A stretch of 64,000 nt of DNA from Candidatus Magnetominusculus dajiuhuensis (GCA_015233465.1 JADFXP010000006.1:1-64000), one strand, 5' to 3'; shown: positions 7,979 through 17,077, counted from the stretch's first letter. Notes: generated by a model not told the origin, from the sequence alone. A program made the numbers and translations.

Positions 7979-8934
7979 GCTGCTCCTTTTATTTTAATAC
8001 ATCTTGCTAAATGTCCTTGAGAATATTGTTTTAATTCTGGCTCAGAGATGGAACATTCCGCTGTCATTATAGTGCACCTGTCTGAAAATTTACATCCTGG
8101 GGGCAGATTTCCGGGTCTTGGTACTGAACCTTTGATTGGAGTTAAAGATACAGATTTATCGCCGGGCAAGGAATTTAATAAACCGATTGTATAAGGGTGA
8201 AGCGGGTTATTAAATAATTCAGCCGTAGGGCATTGTTCTACAATTGAACCTGCATACATTACAGAGGTCATAACTGTATTTTCAGAGATAATCCCAAGGT
8301 CATGGGTAATGAGAAGGATTGATGTATGAAAATCCTCTTGAATCTGATTGAGTAAAGAAAGTATCTGGGCAGCAATTGTGACATCAAGTGCAGTAGTTGG
8401 CTCATCGGCAATCAGAAGAGACGGGTTACAGGCAATTGCCATAGCAATCATAATCCTCTGTCTCATCCCGCCTGATAATTGATGAGGATAGTCTTTAAAA
8501 CGAAGAAGAGGATTTGGAATCTTGACTGATGTTAGCAACTCAACGGACTTATCCTTAGCGTCTTTTTTAGACATAGATTTGTGTGTAATTAATACCTCAG
8601 AAATCTGATTGCCTATTGTTAGGACTGGATTTAAAGAGGTCATAGGTTCTTGGAATATCATAGAGATCTTATTACCGCGAAGTTTCCGCATTTCTTCAGG
8701 GGATAAAGATGACAGGTCTTGTCCCATAAAAACAATCTCACCCTTTGAATAGGCCATTTGAGGCAGTATTCCCATTATGGAATAAGCTGTGATGCTCTTT
8801 CCGCAGCCGCTCTCACCAACCAAACCGTAGGTTTGAGAATTCTGAATCTGCAGGTTTAAATTCTTAACTATGTTTATGTCTTTATGATTGTTTTTAAAAA
8901 ATATATTTAGATTATTTAAACTTATTACAGACAT
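7975..8934 (-). CDS. Oligopeptide/dipeptide-type ABC transporter ATP-binding protein (DppD/OppD-like)
   Basis: This is a 319-residue partner of the downstream ATPase, with Walker A GESGCGKS, Q-loop FQEPMTSLNP, signature LSGGMRQR, Walker B LLIADEPTTALD and LLITHDLG. The C-terminal oligopeptide_HPY region contains PGCKFSDRC and a later Cys. DppD and DppF proteins form the heterodimeric motor of peptide and nickel importers. The two genes are translationally coupled by an ATGA overlap. The region upstream (8935-9119) contains only palindromic repeats, so the membrane components must be encoded elsewhere. Confidence 0.9.
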   Translation of the reverse strand: MSVISLNNLNIFFKNNHKDINIVKNLNLQIQNSQTYGLVGESGCGKSITAYSIMGILPQMAYSKGEIVFMGQDLSSLSPEEMRKLRGNKISMIFQEPMTSLNPVLTIGNQISEVLITHKSMSKKDAKDKSVELLTSVKIPNPLLRFKDYPHQLSGGMRQRIMIAMAIACNPSLLIADEPTTALDVTIAAQILSLLNQIQEDFHTSILLITHDLGIISENTVMTSVMYAGSIVEQCPTAELFNNPLHPYTIGLLNSLPGDKSVSLTPIKGSVPRPGNLPPGCKFSDRCTIMTAECSISEPELKQYSQGHLARCIKIKGAA

Positions 8935-8953
8935 TATTTAATATCGCTCCATA

Positions 8954-9106
8954 GTAGGGGTAACCCTGTTTTTGTAGGGACAAACGTTTATGTTTGCCCG
9001 AGGGCAGGTACAAGACCAGCCCCTACATACATAAATCTAAATCTTCAATTGTAGGGGTAACCCTTGTGGTTACCCTTAGTAGGGGCACGTTGCAACGTGC
9101 CCCTAC
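8954..9106. repeat. Cluster of family B palindromic repeats
   Basis: This gene-free stretch contains at least three related palindromic units. They are gtaggggtaaccc with a gtagggacaaacg...gtttgccc unit (from about 8954), gtaggggtaacccttgtggttaccc (about 9049-9075), and a perfect 28-bp palindrome at 9079-9106 (GTAGGGGCACGTTG plus its reverse complement). All begin with gtaggg and end in cccta or a close variant. They lie between two minus-strand genes. Confidence 0.85.
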
Positions 9107-9119
9107 GGGAATTTATAGG

Positions 9120-9500
9120 TTAAAGTTCAATTACATCCATTATATGTTCAATCTCTTTTTTAAATCCAGAAAAAAGTCTCACGCCAATAATATCAAATCT
9201 GACAGGAAGCTCTACAGCCTTATCCCTCATAAAACAAAGCGCAGTATTAATAATCTTTTTTTGTTTTTTGTAATCAACTGCGTCAATAGGAGAGCCAAAT
9301 GTGTCACCTTTTCTGGTCTTGACCTCAACAAATACCAGCTTGTCTCCATCCATAGCTATAATATCTATCTCGCCGACATTATTTTTATAGTTCTTTTTAA
9401 TAATCTTATATCCTTTTTTCAGCAGATAATTACCTGCCAGCCTTTCACCATATGCGCCGGTTAATATATTTTTTTTTGAAGGATCTCTTTTAAATAACAT
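9120..9500 (-). CDS. yraN: YraN/UPF0102 family nuclease-fold protein
   Basis: This 126-residue protein matches UPF0102 in order: GAYGERLAGNYLLKKGYKI, then NVGEIDIIAMD and LVFVEVKTRKGDTFG. The E-x-D and E-V-K residues form the restriction-endonuclease-like active-site pattern (GEIDII...FVEVK). The biological role of the family is poorly defined; a role in DNA processing is proposed for some members. Length agrees with the family (about 115-130). It is often near ribosomal or rnhB genes in other genomes, but not here. Confidence 0.92.
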   Translation of the reverse strand: MLFKRDPSKKNILTGAYGERLAGNYLLKKGYKIIKKNYKNNVGEIDIIAMDGDKLVFVEVKTRKGDTFGSPIDAVDYKKQKKIINTALCFMRDKAVELPVRFDIIGVRLFSGFKKEIEHIMDVIEL

Positions 9501-9650
9501 AATGATATAAAATATCTGTTTTCTATTACTTCTGTTGATTATTCACTATAATATTTGACAGATATAGATTTTTAATTTATACTTATAGTAGCACTTTTAT
9601 TATATGAAAAAAAAGTCGAGGGCCGACACCCTTAAATATGTTAATAACAA

Positions 9651-10076
9651 TTGATTAAAATAGCAGTAATAGATGGTCAGGGAGGCGGCATCGGCAGTCT
9701 AATCGTCAAAAGACTAAAGGATACCTTTGGCGAAAGAGTGGAAGTGATTGGCTTAGGTACTAATTCACAGGCAACTGTAGCAATGCTTAAGGCTAGAGCC
9801 AATAAAGGCGCAACAGGCGAAAATGCCATTATTATTAATTCAGGAAGGGTTGATTTAATACTTGGTGCAATAAGCATCTTGATGGCAGATTCTATGATGG
9901 GTGAAATGACACACGCTATGGCTTGTTCTATTTCTTCATCAAGGGCTAAAAAGATATTGTTACCCCTAAATCAAGAGGGGTTAGAGATAATTGGGATTAA
10001 AAGGCAGCCCCTGCCTCATATGGTGGATGACCTTATTGTTGAAATTACCAAAATAATGGAGGCAAGCAATGTGTGA
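9651..10076 (+). CDS. DUF3842 family protein
   Basis: This 141-residue protein begins IKIAVIDGQGGGIGSL, a Rossmann-like glycine-rich strand-loop-helix, and contains INSGRVDLILGAI. It matches DUF3842, a family of unknown function common in anaerobes and often next to CooT-like genes, as here. A TTG at 9651 is the only start that keeps the glycine-rich N-terminus; the nearest ATG (9638) is in another frame and closes at once. No clear ribosome site precedes it. Its last 8 bp overlap the CooT-like gene, so the two are translationally coupled and probably act together, perhaps in nickel handling (inference). Confidence 0.85.
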   Translation: MIKIAVIDGQGGGIGSLIVKRLKDTFGERVEVIGLGTNSQATVAMLKARANKGATGENAIIINSGRVDLILGAISILMADSMMGEMTHAMACSISSSRAKKILLPLNQEGLEIIGIKRQPLPHMVDDLIVEITKIMEASNV

Positions 10077-10263
10077 AGCCAATGCGTTTATATGCGATAA
10101 AGACGGTAAAGAGACATTATATCTTGAAAATGTTGATGTCATTCGTCCAGAAGAAGGCAAGATTTTTTTAAGGAGTCTCTTTGGGGAACAAAAGGTATTT
10201 GAAGGGAGCGTTAGAGAGATCTCTCTGATAAAACATAAAATACTCCTTGAGGAAAAGGTCTAA
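10069..10263 (+). CDS. CooT-family nickel-binding protein
   Basis: This 64-residue protein begins MCEANAFI and contains ENVDVIRPEEGKIFLRSLFG and ISLIKHKILL, the full pattern of CooT-like proteins. In Rhodospirillum rubrum, CooT binds nickel through the N-terminal cysteine, which is retained here as Cys2, and helps mature carbon monoxide dehydrogenase. No CODH gene is visible in the window, so its client is unknown. It overlaps the DUF3842 gene by 8 bp. Confidence 0.85.
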   Translation: MCEANAFICDKDGKETLYLENVDVIRPEEGKIFLRSLFGEQKVFEGSVREISLIKHKILLEEKV

Positions 10264-10264
10264 T

Positions 10265-10293
10265 CGTAGGGGCACGATGTATCGTGTCCCTGC
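10265..10293. repeat. Family B palindrome (imperfect)
   Basis: cgtaggggcacgatg is followed by tatcgtgtccctgc, a decayed version of the perfect palindromes at 6979, 9079 and 38024. It begins just after the CooT-like stop codon. Confidence 0.75.
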
Positions 10294-10345
10294 ATTTAAC
10301 GAGTTATGGTTTTAGATTTATAAATCTGCAATCATAAATTAAGAA

Positions 10346-11107
10346 ATGGATATATTAAGACAAATCAGATGGCAGGACGTAGTTGATATACTTATAGTAT
10401 CCTATATATTTTATCGGCTGCTTCTGATCATTAGGGGTACAAGGGCAGTACAAATGCTCATAGGGATTGGTGTGATGTTACTGACATCACTTATTGCAAG
10501 ATACTTAAATCTCTATACATTAGACTGGCTGATACAGAGTTTTTGGGCATATATGGTAATAGCAATGATCATATTATTTCAGCCTGAGATACGCAGGGTT
10601 TTGGCGCAGGTTGGAGATGCTTCATTTTTACCCTTTACATCTGCTGAAGAACTTAAATCTCTTGATGAGATAGTTAAGGCAGCGGTATCGCTTTCAGCGA
10701 GAAAGATTGGTGGTCTTATTGTAATTGAAAGGGATACATCTTTAAGGGAGTTTATAGAAATTGGTACTGCCTTAGATTCAAAGGTTTCAAGGGAGATAAT
10801 TTTATGTATATTTCATCCAACATCACCAATTCATGATGGGGCTTTGGTAATTAAAGGAAATAAAATTGTTGCTGCTGGATGTTTCCTGCCTATAAGCCTT
10901 AAACCAGTACTAGACAGAAACATGGGGACTAGACATAGGGCAGCGCTTGCTATTACTGAAGAGACTGATTCTGTTACAATAATAGTATCAGAAGAAACAG
11001 GCGGGATTTCCGTTTCCCTTGGCGGTGAGATTCATCCAAAGCTAGATATGAACAAATTAAGGACAATATTAACTGATCTATTTACAGATTCTGGGAAGAG
11101 AAGATAG
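10346..11107 (+). CDS. cdaA: Membrane diadenylate cyclase CdaA
   Basis: This 253-residue protein has about three N-terminal membrane helices (roughly 10-90) and a DisA_N diadenylate cyclase domain (about 100-235). Active-site motifs DGALVI (about 163-168) and GTRHRAA (about 193-199) are intact. It converts two ATP to c-di-AMP, a regulator of potassium, osmotic and cell-wall balance. It is followed after 6 bp by the CdaR-like gene and then glmM, the conserved cdaA-cdaR-glmM cluster known best from Firmicutes. In that cluster both partner proteins modulate cyclase activity. Confidence 0.95.
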   Translation: MDILRQIRWQDVVDILIVSYIFYRLLLIIRGTRAVQMLIGIGVMLLTSLIARYLNLYTLDWLIQSFWAYMVIAMIILFQPEIRRVLAQVGDASFLPFTSAEELKSLDEIVKAAVSLSARKIGGLIVIERDTSLREFIEIGTALDSKVSREIILCIFHPTSPIHDGALVIKGNKIVAAGCFLPISLKPVLDRNMGTRHRAALAITEETDSVTIIVSEETGGISVSLGGEIHPKLDMNKLRTILTDLFTDSGKRR

Positions 11108-11113
11108 GTATAA

Positions 11114-11755
11114 ATGATAATTAAATTTTTAGGAAGCAATTCAGGATTTAAGATAATATCGCTTTTGATGGCGATTATACTCTGGTTCTTTATGGCAATG
11201 AAGGGACAGACAGAGATTTCTATGGACCTTCCTATTGAGTTTAAAAATATACCAATTGGATTTGAGGTGACAAGTCAAACTGCAAAGACTGCTAATGTAA
11301 CGCTTAAAGGTCAAGAATCTCTGATAAAAAAACTCATGCCTCATGATGTTAATATCTTTATACCACTTGATAATGCTCAAGAAGGCGACACAATTTATTA
11401 TTTAACCAAAGATAATTTGATAATGCCTTCTGAAATAAATGTTAAACTGATCAGTCCTACAAATGTAAAGATAACTATTGAAAAAACTATATCAAGATAT
11501 ATTAAAATTCGTCCAGTAATTATAGGAAAACCTCAAGAAGGCTATCACATGATAGACGCAGTTTCAGACCCGCAGCAAATCTTATTAAAAGGCACTAAGT
11601 CAGTGCTTGATACGATGCAATATATAAAAACTGAGCCGATAGATATAAATAATCATAAAAAAACATTTACTAGTGAGATTCCGCTTTCTTATGAAGGAAA
11701 AAATACAAGAAATCCTGTTGATAAGGTGCAGGTAACTGTTATAATTGAAAAATAA
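11114..11755 (+). CDS. cdaR: YbbR-domain protein, CdaA regulator-like (CdaR)
   Basis: This 213-residue protein has one N-terminal membrane helix (about 12-30: IISLLMAIILWFFMAM) followed by about two YbbR repeats, seen in the strand pattern DLPIEFKNIPIGFEV and in IRPVIIGKPQEGYHM. Firmicute CdaR proteins have up to four repeats, so this is a short form. The soluble part is predicted outside the cytoplasmic membrane. Its position between cdaA and glmM, with very short spacers, supports a role in controlling c-di-AMP synthesis. Confidence 0.88.
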   Translation: MIIKFLGSNSGFKIISLLMAIILWFFMAMKGQTEISMDLPIEFKNIPIGFEVTSQTAKTANVTLKGQESLIKKLMPHDVNIFIPLDNAQEGDTIYYLTKDNLIMPSEINVKLISPTNVKITIEKTISRYIKIRPVIIGKPQEGYHMIDAVSDPQQILLKGTKSVLDTMQYIKTEPIDINNHKKTFTSEIPLSYEGKNTRNPVDKVQVTVIIEK

Positions 11756-11779
11756 TATATAATTGTTAAAGGAGTAATA

Positions 11780-13126
11780 ATGAAGCTGTTTGGTACAGAC
11801 GGGATTAGAGGAAAGGTAAATTCTCATCCAATAACACCTGAAACCGTGCTTAAAATAGGTATGGCAATAGGCAAGATACTTTATCATAAACGAGCAAGAA
11901 ATATGATTTTAATAGGTAAAGACACTCGATTATCCGGCTATATGATAGAGAGCGCTCTGACCTCTGGAATCTGTTCAATGGGCATGAATGTTACGCTTGT
12001 CGGGCCAATACCAACGCCGGGTGTTGCATATTTGACAAGAACTCTGAGGCTTGACGCAGGTATCGTAATCTCTGCTTCACATAATTCATATGAAGACAAT
12101 GGCATAAAGATATTTTCTGCAATGGGATTTAAACTCCCTGATGAACAAGAGCAGGCAATAGAACAGTTAGTACTTGATGAAAAACTGATACAAAATAGAC
12201 CAGAAGGCAGTCTTATTGGGAAGGCATTTAGATTGCCTGACGCAATTGGCAGATATATAGAATATATTAAATCAACAATTCCAAGAATGGTAGATTTTGA
12301 GGAATTCAGGATTGTGGTAGATTCTGCTAATGGTGCAACATATAAAGTAACTCCAACTCTCTTACGTGAATTAGGCGCTGCAATTATCAGTATTAATGAT
12401 AAACCTAACGGCACTAATATTAATGCAGATTGCGGAGCGCTTCATTTAAACAAACTTTCAGAAGCCGTGAAAAAAACTCAGGCACATCTTGGTATTGCCC
12501 ATGACGGCGATGGTGATAGAACGATATTTTGTGATGAGAATGGAAAGATTATTGACGGCGATTTGATTATGGCAATATGGGCAAAGGATCTTAAAAATGA
12601 TGGGCTTTTAAAAAATGATACTGTAGTATCTACTGTTATGAGTAATCTTGGACTAGAACATTATTTAAATAACTGCGGCATAACATTGTTAAGGTCTCAG
12701 GTTGGCGATAGATATGTAGTTGAGCAGATGTTAAAAAGCGACTGCACATTTGGAGGCGAACAGTCGGGTCATATAATATCACTAAATCATAATACTACTG
12801 GAGATGGGCCTATTACTGCGCTTCAGATTTTAAATATTATGAAAAAGACAAATAAAACATTATCTGAGCTTGTTTCAGATATTACGCTTTATCCTCAGAT
12901 TTTAAAAAATATTCCAGTAACAAGTAAAAAAGATATAAATCAATGTCCAGATATAATGAATGCAGTGGCTAAGGCTGAGGAAAAATTAAAAGATAAGGGC
13001 AGGGTATTAGTACGTCCTTCTGGAACTGAAAAGAAGATAAGAATTATGGTTGAAGGACAGGATGAGGCAATGGTTGCCGAAATAACTGAAGATATTTCTC
13101 AAGCTGTTCAAAAATCTATGACATAA
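11780..13126 (+). CDS. glmM: Phosphoglucosamine mutase GlmM
   Basis: This 448-residue enzyme interconverts glucosamine-6-phosphate and glucosamine-1-phosphate for UDP-GlcNAc, peptidoglycan and LPS synthesis. It has the N-terminal KLFGTDGIRG, the phosphoserine loop ISASHNS (Ser near 100), the metal loop DGDGDR (about 242-247) and the phosphate-binding RPSGTEKKIR (about 413). The usual Pro after SHN is Ser here, a mild change next to the catalytic loop. GGAG lies 5-8 bases upstream of the ATG. It is the last gene of the cdaA-cdaR-glmM operon; GlmM can bind and inhibit CdaA in Firmicutes. Confidence 0.96.
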   Translation: MKLFGTDGIRGKVNSHPITPETVLKIGMAIGKILYHKRARNMILIGKDTRLSGYMIESALTSGICSMGMNVTLVGPIPTPGVAYLTRTLRLDAGIVISASHNSYEDNGIKIFSAMGFKLPDEQEQAIEQLVLDEKLIQNRPEGSLIGKAFRLPDAIGRYIEYIKSTIPRMVDFEEFRIVVDSANGATYKVTPTLLRELGAAIISINDKPNGTNINADCGALHLNKLSEAVKKTQAHLGIAHDGDGDRTIFCDENGKIIDGDLIMAIWAKDLKNDGLLKNDTVVSTVMSNLGLEHYLNNCGITLLRSQVGDRYVVEQMLKSDCTFGGEQSGHIISLNHNTTGDGPITALQILNIMKKTNKTLSELVSDITLYPQILKNIPVTSKKDINQCPDIMNAVAKAEEKLKDKGRVLVRPSGTEKKIRIMVEGQDEAMVAEITEDISQAVQKSMT

Positions 13127-13156
13127 AATTAATTTTAGTTATATAAGGAAATAATA

Positions 13157-14740
13157 ATGAAAAAACTAATTATCATTATCATAGTATCTTTTCAAATTTT
13201 ATCATGTTCATTCTATAGCAAACAACAAAATCAGCTTTCACTTTATAATAAAGGCTCTATAATAGATTCTCCTATACACAAAACAATACTTGGGCATAGT
13301 GGTTCTGTAGAAAAAGTGATATTTTCTCCTGATGGAAAGATAATTGCCTCAACAGGCGCTGATAAAACTATAAAAATATGGGATGTATCATCTGGCAATA
13401 TCATTAGTACAATAAAAGATGCTCATAATGACTGTATTAATTCAATAGCATTCTCTCCTGATGGAAAGAATTTAGTCTCTGGAGGTAATGATTATTTATT
13501 AAAATTATGGGATGTAGAAAGCGGTAAATTAATCAAGATATTGGGCAGTCATACCTCATGGGTAACGGATGCGGCATATAGTCCTGATGGTAAGATGATT
13601 GCGTCAGGAAGCTCTGATAAAACAATTAAACTTTGGGATACAAAGACCGGAATCTTATTTAAGACTCTTATAGGACATGATAAGGCTGTAACATCTATTA
13701 GTTTTTCTCCAGATGGAAGGTATTTAGCCTCTGGGAGTTTTGATATGACAATTAAGATATGGGATACACTTAAGGGTAAAAATATCACTACTCTTAAACA
13801 ACATATCGATGAAATTGATTGTGTAACATATTCGCATGACGGTAAATATCTTGTTTCTTCAGGCCGTGATAATAAACTGATAGTGTGGGAAACATCTGTT
13901 GATATTTCAAAACCAAAATTATTATTATCTATTTCTAATGGTGATAATTCTATAAAAACTATAGCTTTTTCTCCTGATTCTGCTACATTTGCTACTGGAA
14001 GTTATGATGGTTTTGTAAAACTATGGCTTATTTCAGATTTATTGCCGATTGCAACTATATGTAAACATGAGGATTGGGTGAGGTCAATTGCATTTTCTCC
14101 AAATGGAATGTTTATTGTTTCAGGCTCGGTAAATTCTACCATAAAACTTTCAGGGCTGCCTGAAACGTATTTTTATTCTTATTCAACTGCTCCTTTAACC
14201 GTTGACTTTGATGATGGAAAAGAGATTATATTTCCAAAAGGCACAGTGATAAAAAAAGGAAAAGATGACATTTATGCAACTAATAATGGAATTGAGTCAA
14301 AAGGTATATTAAAAGAAAGTGACGTTAAACCTAATTTTATACAATTATACGGCTCCTCTAATGCAATTGAGATTGCAGATTCAACGCCATTATATTCAAA
14401 TTATGACTTAATGTCTTCTTCTATAAACATTTTAAACGGCACAGTTATAAAAGTAGAGGATATTTTATTTACATTAGATAAGAAACTTGCCTATGTAACC
14501 TCTGATAATAAGAGCGGATGGATTAGTATTAAGAATATCGTTTTGCTTGATAATGTGAATTTCAAAAAACAGCTTATAGATGAAGATGTCCCTCTGCTGA
14601 CATCTCCAAAGGGCAATTTTAAGACCAAACTCGCTTTTGGTTCTACAGTCAATGTTGACTTTTATTGTCCATCATTAGATTTTTATTTCGTAAGCGGAGA
14701 ATTTGGCAGCGGATGGATTCAAGGTAAATTTATAAAATAA
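13157..14740 (+). CDS. WD40-repeat lipoprotein with C-terminal SH3-like region
   Basis: This 527-residue protein has a lipoprotein signal (hydrophobic stretch ending in the lipobox ILSC, Cys near 17), so it is probably membrane-anchored outside the cytoplasm. Seven WD40 blades follow (about 45-335), most with the repeated FSPDGK and IKIWD/LWD strands. The last blade is degraded (LSGLP instead of LWD). The C-terminal 180 residues include GSSNAIEIADSTPLYSNYD and SGWISIKNIVL, which look like two bacterial SH3-type modules. It is likely a scaffold for protein or wall contacts; no enzymatic domain is seen. It follows glmM by 30 bp. Confidence 0.88.
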   Translation: MKKLIIIIIVSFQILSCSFYSKQQNQLSLYNKGSIIDSPIHKTILGHSGSVEKVIFSPDGKIIASTGADKTIKIWDVSSGNIISTIKDAHNDCINSIAFSPDGKNLVSGGNDYLLKLWDVESGKLIKILGSHTSWVTDAAYSPDGKMIASGSSDKTIKLWDTKTGILFKTLIGHDKAVTSISFSPDGRYLASGSFDMTIKIWDTLKGKNITTLKQHIDEIDCVTYSHDGKYLVSSGRDNKLIVWETSVDISKPKLLLSISNGDNSIKTIAFSPDSATFATGSYDGFVKLWLISDLLPIATICKHEDWVRSIAFSPNGMFIVSGSVNSTIKLSGLPETYFYSYSTAPLTVDFDDGKEIIFPKGTVIKKGKDDIYATNNGIESKGILKESDVKPNFIQLYGSSNAIEIADSTPLYSNYDLMSSSINILNGTVIKVEDILFTLDKKLAYVTSDNKSGWISIKNIVLLDNVNFKKQLIDEDVPLLTSPKGNFKTKLAFGSTVNVDFYCPSLDFYFVSGEFGSGWIQGKFIK

Positions 14741-14760
14741 ACAGTTGAACCTAAAAAGAA

Positions 14761-14814
14761 TGAGGGCTCTGCCCTCAAACACCCGCAAAGGGACTCGTCC
14801 CTTTGAACCTATTA
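14761..14814. repeat. Family A tandem-hairpin repeat
   Basis: tGAGGGCTCTGCCCTCa, acccgc, AAAGGGACTCGTCCCTTT and gaacctattata occur in the same order and orientation as the copy at 3448-3503. It lies downstream of the WD40 lipoprotein gene. Confidence 0.85.
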
Positions 14815-14863
14815 TAAAAGATAATTCCATAATAGATAAATTTGAATTGTTGGGGGTGAACCT

Positions 14864-15577
14864 ATGTGTTTGCCCCTACATAAATCCATGAAACATAGAG
14901 ATAAACTGCTTGAAATATATGCGATATTATTTAAAGCCTTTGGGCATCAGCATTGGTGGCCAGGTGATACCCCATTTGAGATAGCTGTAGGTGCAATCCT
15001 TACTCAAAATACTAATTGGGGGAATGTCATTAAGGCTATTAATAATCTTAAAGCTAAAGACCTGTTAAACGCTTACAGCATCAATACAATTTCACATGAT
15101 GAACTTGCAGCAGCAATCAGACCTTCAGGATATTTTAATATCAAGGCTAAGAGGCTTAAATCATTTATAAGTTTATTGGTCAATGATTTTGATGGCGAGA
15201 TTGAAAACATGGCTCAAATTGAAACCATGAAATTAAGGAAACAGCTATTAGATGTTAATGGGATAGGCCCTGAGACTGCGGATTCAATCTTGCTCTATGC
15301 AGTTAATAAGGCTGTATTTGTCGTAGATGTCTATACAAGGCGGGTTATCAGCAGACATGGACTTATGGATTATAATAGTAGTTATGATGAGTTTCAACGT
15401 CTATTCCATGATAATCTTGATACTGATATAAAACTCTATAATGAATTTCATGCGCTTTTTGTTATGACTGGGAAATATTTTTGCAAACCTAAGGCTAATT
15501 GTTATGGGAACAAAAGTTGTCCGTTGAATGTGAATTTATCTCATTTATCTTCCTCATTGTCTTTGTTATCTCAGTAA
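14864..15577 (+). CDS. Endonuclease III-like HhH-GPD DNA glycosylase
   Basis: This 237-residue protein has the HhH-GPD fold: AVGAILTQNTNWGNV, helix-hairpin-helix VNGIGPETADSIL (about 129-141) and the catalytic aspartate in FVVDVYTRR (near 154). The lysine that makes Nth bifunctional (GxGxKTA) is Glu here, so a monofunctional base-excision glycosylase is predicted. Three cysteines near the C-terminus (about 207, 213, 219) suggest a remnant or variant of the Fe-S cluster loop. The start is ambiguous: the ATG at 14864 lies in repeat-like sequence, and a second ATG at 14888 (MKHRDKLLE) matches the conserved domain boundary better. Confidence 0.85.
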   Translation: MCLPLHKSMKHRDKLLEIYAILFKAFGHQHWWPGDTPFEIAVGAILTQNTNWGNVIKAINNLKAKDLLNAYSINTISHDELAAAIRPSGYFNIKAKRLKSFISLLVNDFDGEIENMAQIETMKLRKQLLDVNGIGPETADSILLYAVNKAVFVVDVYTRRVISRHGLMDYNSSYDEFQRLFHDNLDTDIKLYNEFHALFVMTGKYFCKPKANCYGNKSCPLNVNLSHLSSSLSLLSQ

Positions 15578-15691
15578 TCTGTTTACTTTGAGTTTAAGTT
15601 TTTGATAAAATGTGAAAAATATTTAAATTTTTGTCATTTCTATTAAAAATGATTCTTTTTGCGATATATCTAAAAATAGGAGTAATTAGTC

Positions 15692-16987
15692 ATGATAAAA
15701 TCATTAACCTTGATGGCTGCTAACGGTAAAAATGTTAGTTTTCAAATTATTTCGCTATTGGTTTGCTGCTATATGCTTGTTGTTTACGCATATTCTGAAA
15801 ATTATGCTTATGCTTATGATCAAGTTTTAGAAAAAGAAGATGAATCCCTTGAATCTCTGGCTAAGTATTTAACTAAAGATGCTAAAAGTGATCGTGCAAA
15901 AGTATGGTCAATTTATGTTTGGGTTACTGAAAATATTGCATATGATGTGAAAGGGCTTCAGTCAGGCAATTATGGAGATTTAAGCCCTAATGGAGTGCTT
16001 AAAAAACGTTCTGCAATATGCGCAGGATATTCAGGATTGTTTCAAAATTTGGCACAATTAGCAGGTTTACAAGTTGTTAGAATTAGCGGATATGCTAAGG
16101 GGGCAGGTTATAAGAATGGTCAAAGATTTGAAAAACCTAATCATGACTGGAATGCTGTTAGAATAGATAATAAATGGTTTTTAATTGATACGACATGGGG
16201 GGCAGGCACTGTAGGAAATGATAAATTTAACAAGAACTTTGAAGATCATTATTTTTTAACTCCGCCAGAACAATTTATTTTTGGTCACTTGCCTGAAGAC
16301 AAGGAATGGCAGCTATTAAAATCCCCAATTACTAAAGAGGAATTTGAAAGTCTTCCTTTTTTACAGCCGCTCTATTTTAAAGCTGGGTTAAAACTTAAAG
16401 ATAATTTCAGTAATGTTATTAATGCTACTGATTCTGTAACTATTAAACTGGAGGTTCCAAATAACGTAAAATTAATGTTGAGTTTAGATAAAGATAATAA
16501 AAAACTGCCTGACAATCTTACATTTGGACAAACAGATGGAAATTTATATATGGTTAATGCAGTCTTTCCAAGTGCTGGAGAGTATAATCTAAAGATATAT
16601 ACAAAGTTTAAATACGATAATTTCGCAAAATTTAAAAAAGATAACGATTTGGAAGAATTTGATTGGGCGATAAGTTATAAAATAGAGGCGAGTTCAGGAA
16701 CAAAGCGTAACTTTCCAATGACTTATAATCAGTTTATAACAAATAATGTTTATTTATATACACCGCTTGATGGTAGTATAAGTTCCTCAGAGAATCAAAC
16801 TTTCAAATTAAGAGTACCAGGTGCGCTGAAAGTAGCCGTTATTACTGGAAACAAATGGTTATATCTGCATAAAGAGGGAGATTTATTTACAGGGAGTTTT
16901 AATCTTCAAAGAGGAGAAGCAAAAGTTTTTGCTAATTTCTCTGAAAAGGAACAATACAAAGCATTGATATCCTATAATGTTTATTAG
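15692..16987 (+). CDS. Secreted transglutaminase-like (Cys-His-Asp) protein
   Basis: This 431-residue protein has a hydrophobic N-terminal segment (about 18-36) acting as a signal or anchor. A transglutaminase-like core follows with a visible triad: Cys in SAICAGYSG (near 110), His in NHDWNAV (near 151) and Asp in LIDTTWG (near 166). This subfamily resembles the kyphoscoliosis peptidase/YebA-type core, which may cut or cross-link proteins or act on peptides. The C-terminal 230 residues form two beta-rich repeats, each with a pattern like the NNVKLMLSLDKDNKKLP segment, of a type seen in binding modules. AGGAG precedes the ATG. It appears monocistronic. Confidence 0.85.
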   Translation: MIKSLTLMAANGKNVSFQIISLLVCCYMLVVYAYSENYAYAYDQVLEKEDESLESLAKYLTKDAKSDRAKVWSIYVWVTENIAYDVKGLQSGNYGDLSPNGVLKKRSAICAGYSGLFQNLAQLAGLQVVRISGYAKGAGYKNGQRFEKPNHDWNAVRIDNKWFLIDTTWGAGTVGNDKFNKNFEDHYFLTPPEQFIFGHLPEDKEWQLLKSPITKEEFESLPFLQPLYFKAGLKLKDNFSNVINATDSVTIKLEVPNNVKLMLSLDKDNKKLPDNLTFGQTDGNLYMVNAVFPSAGEYNLKIYTKFKYDNFAKFKKDNDLEEFDWAISYKIEASSGTKRNFPMTYNQFITNNVYLYTPLDGSISSSENQTFKLRVPGALKVAVITGNKWLYLHKEGDLFTGSFNLQRGEAKVFANFSEKEQYKALISYNVY

Positions 16988-17077
16988 CAAATATGGTAAC
17001 ATTTTTCAATTATTGTGTGTAAGATTCCTTAGTTAAATTAAAACTATTTTTTGCTTTTAAGGCGGGATTACTAATAA

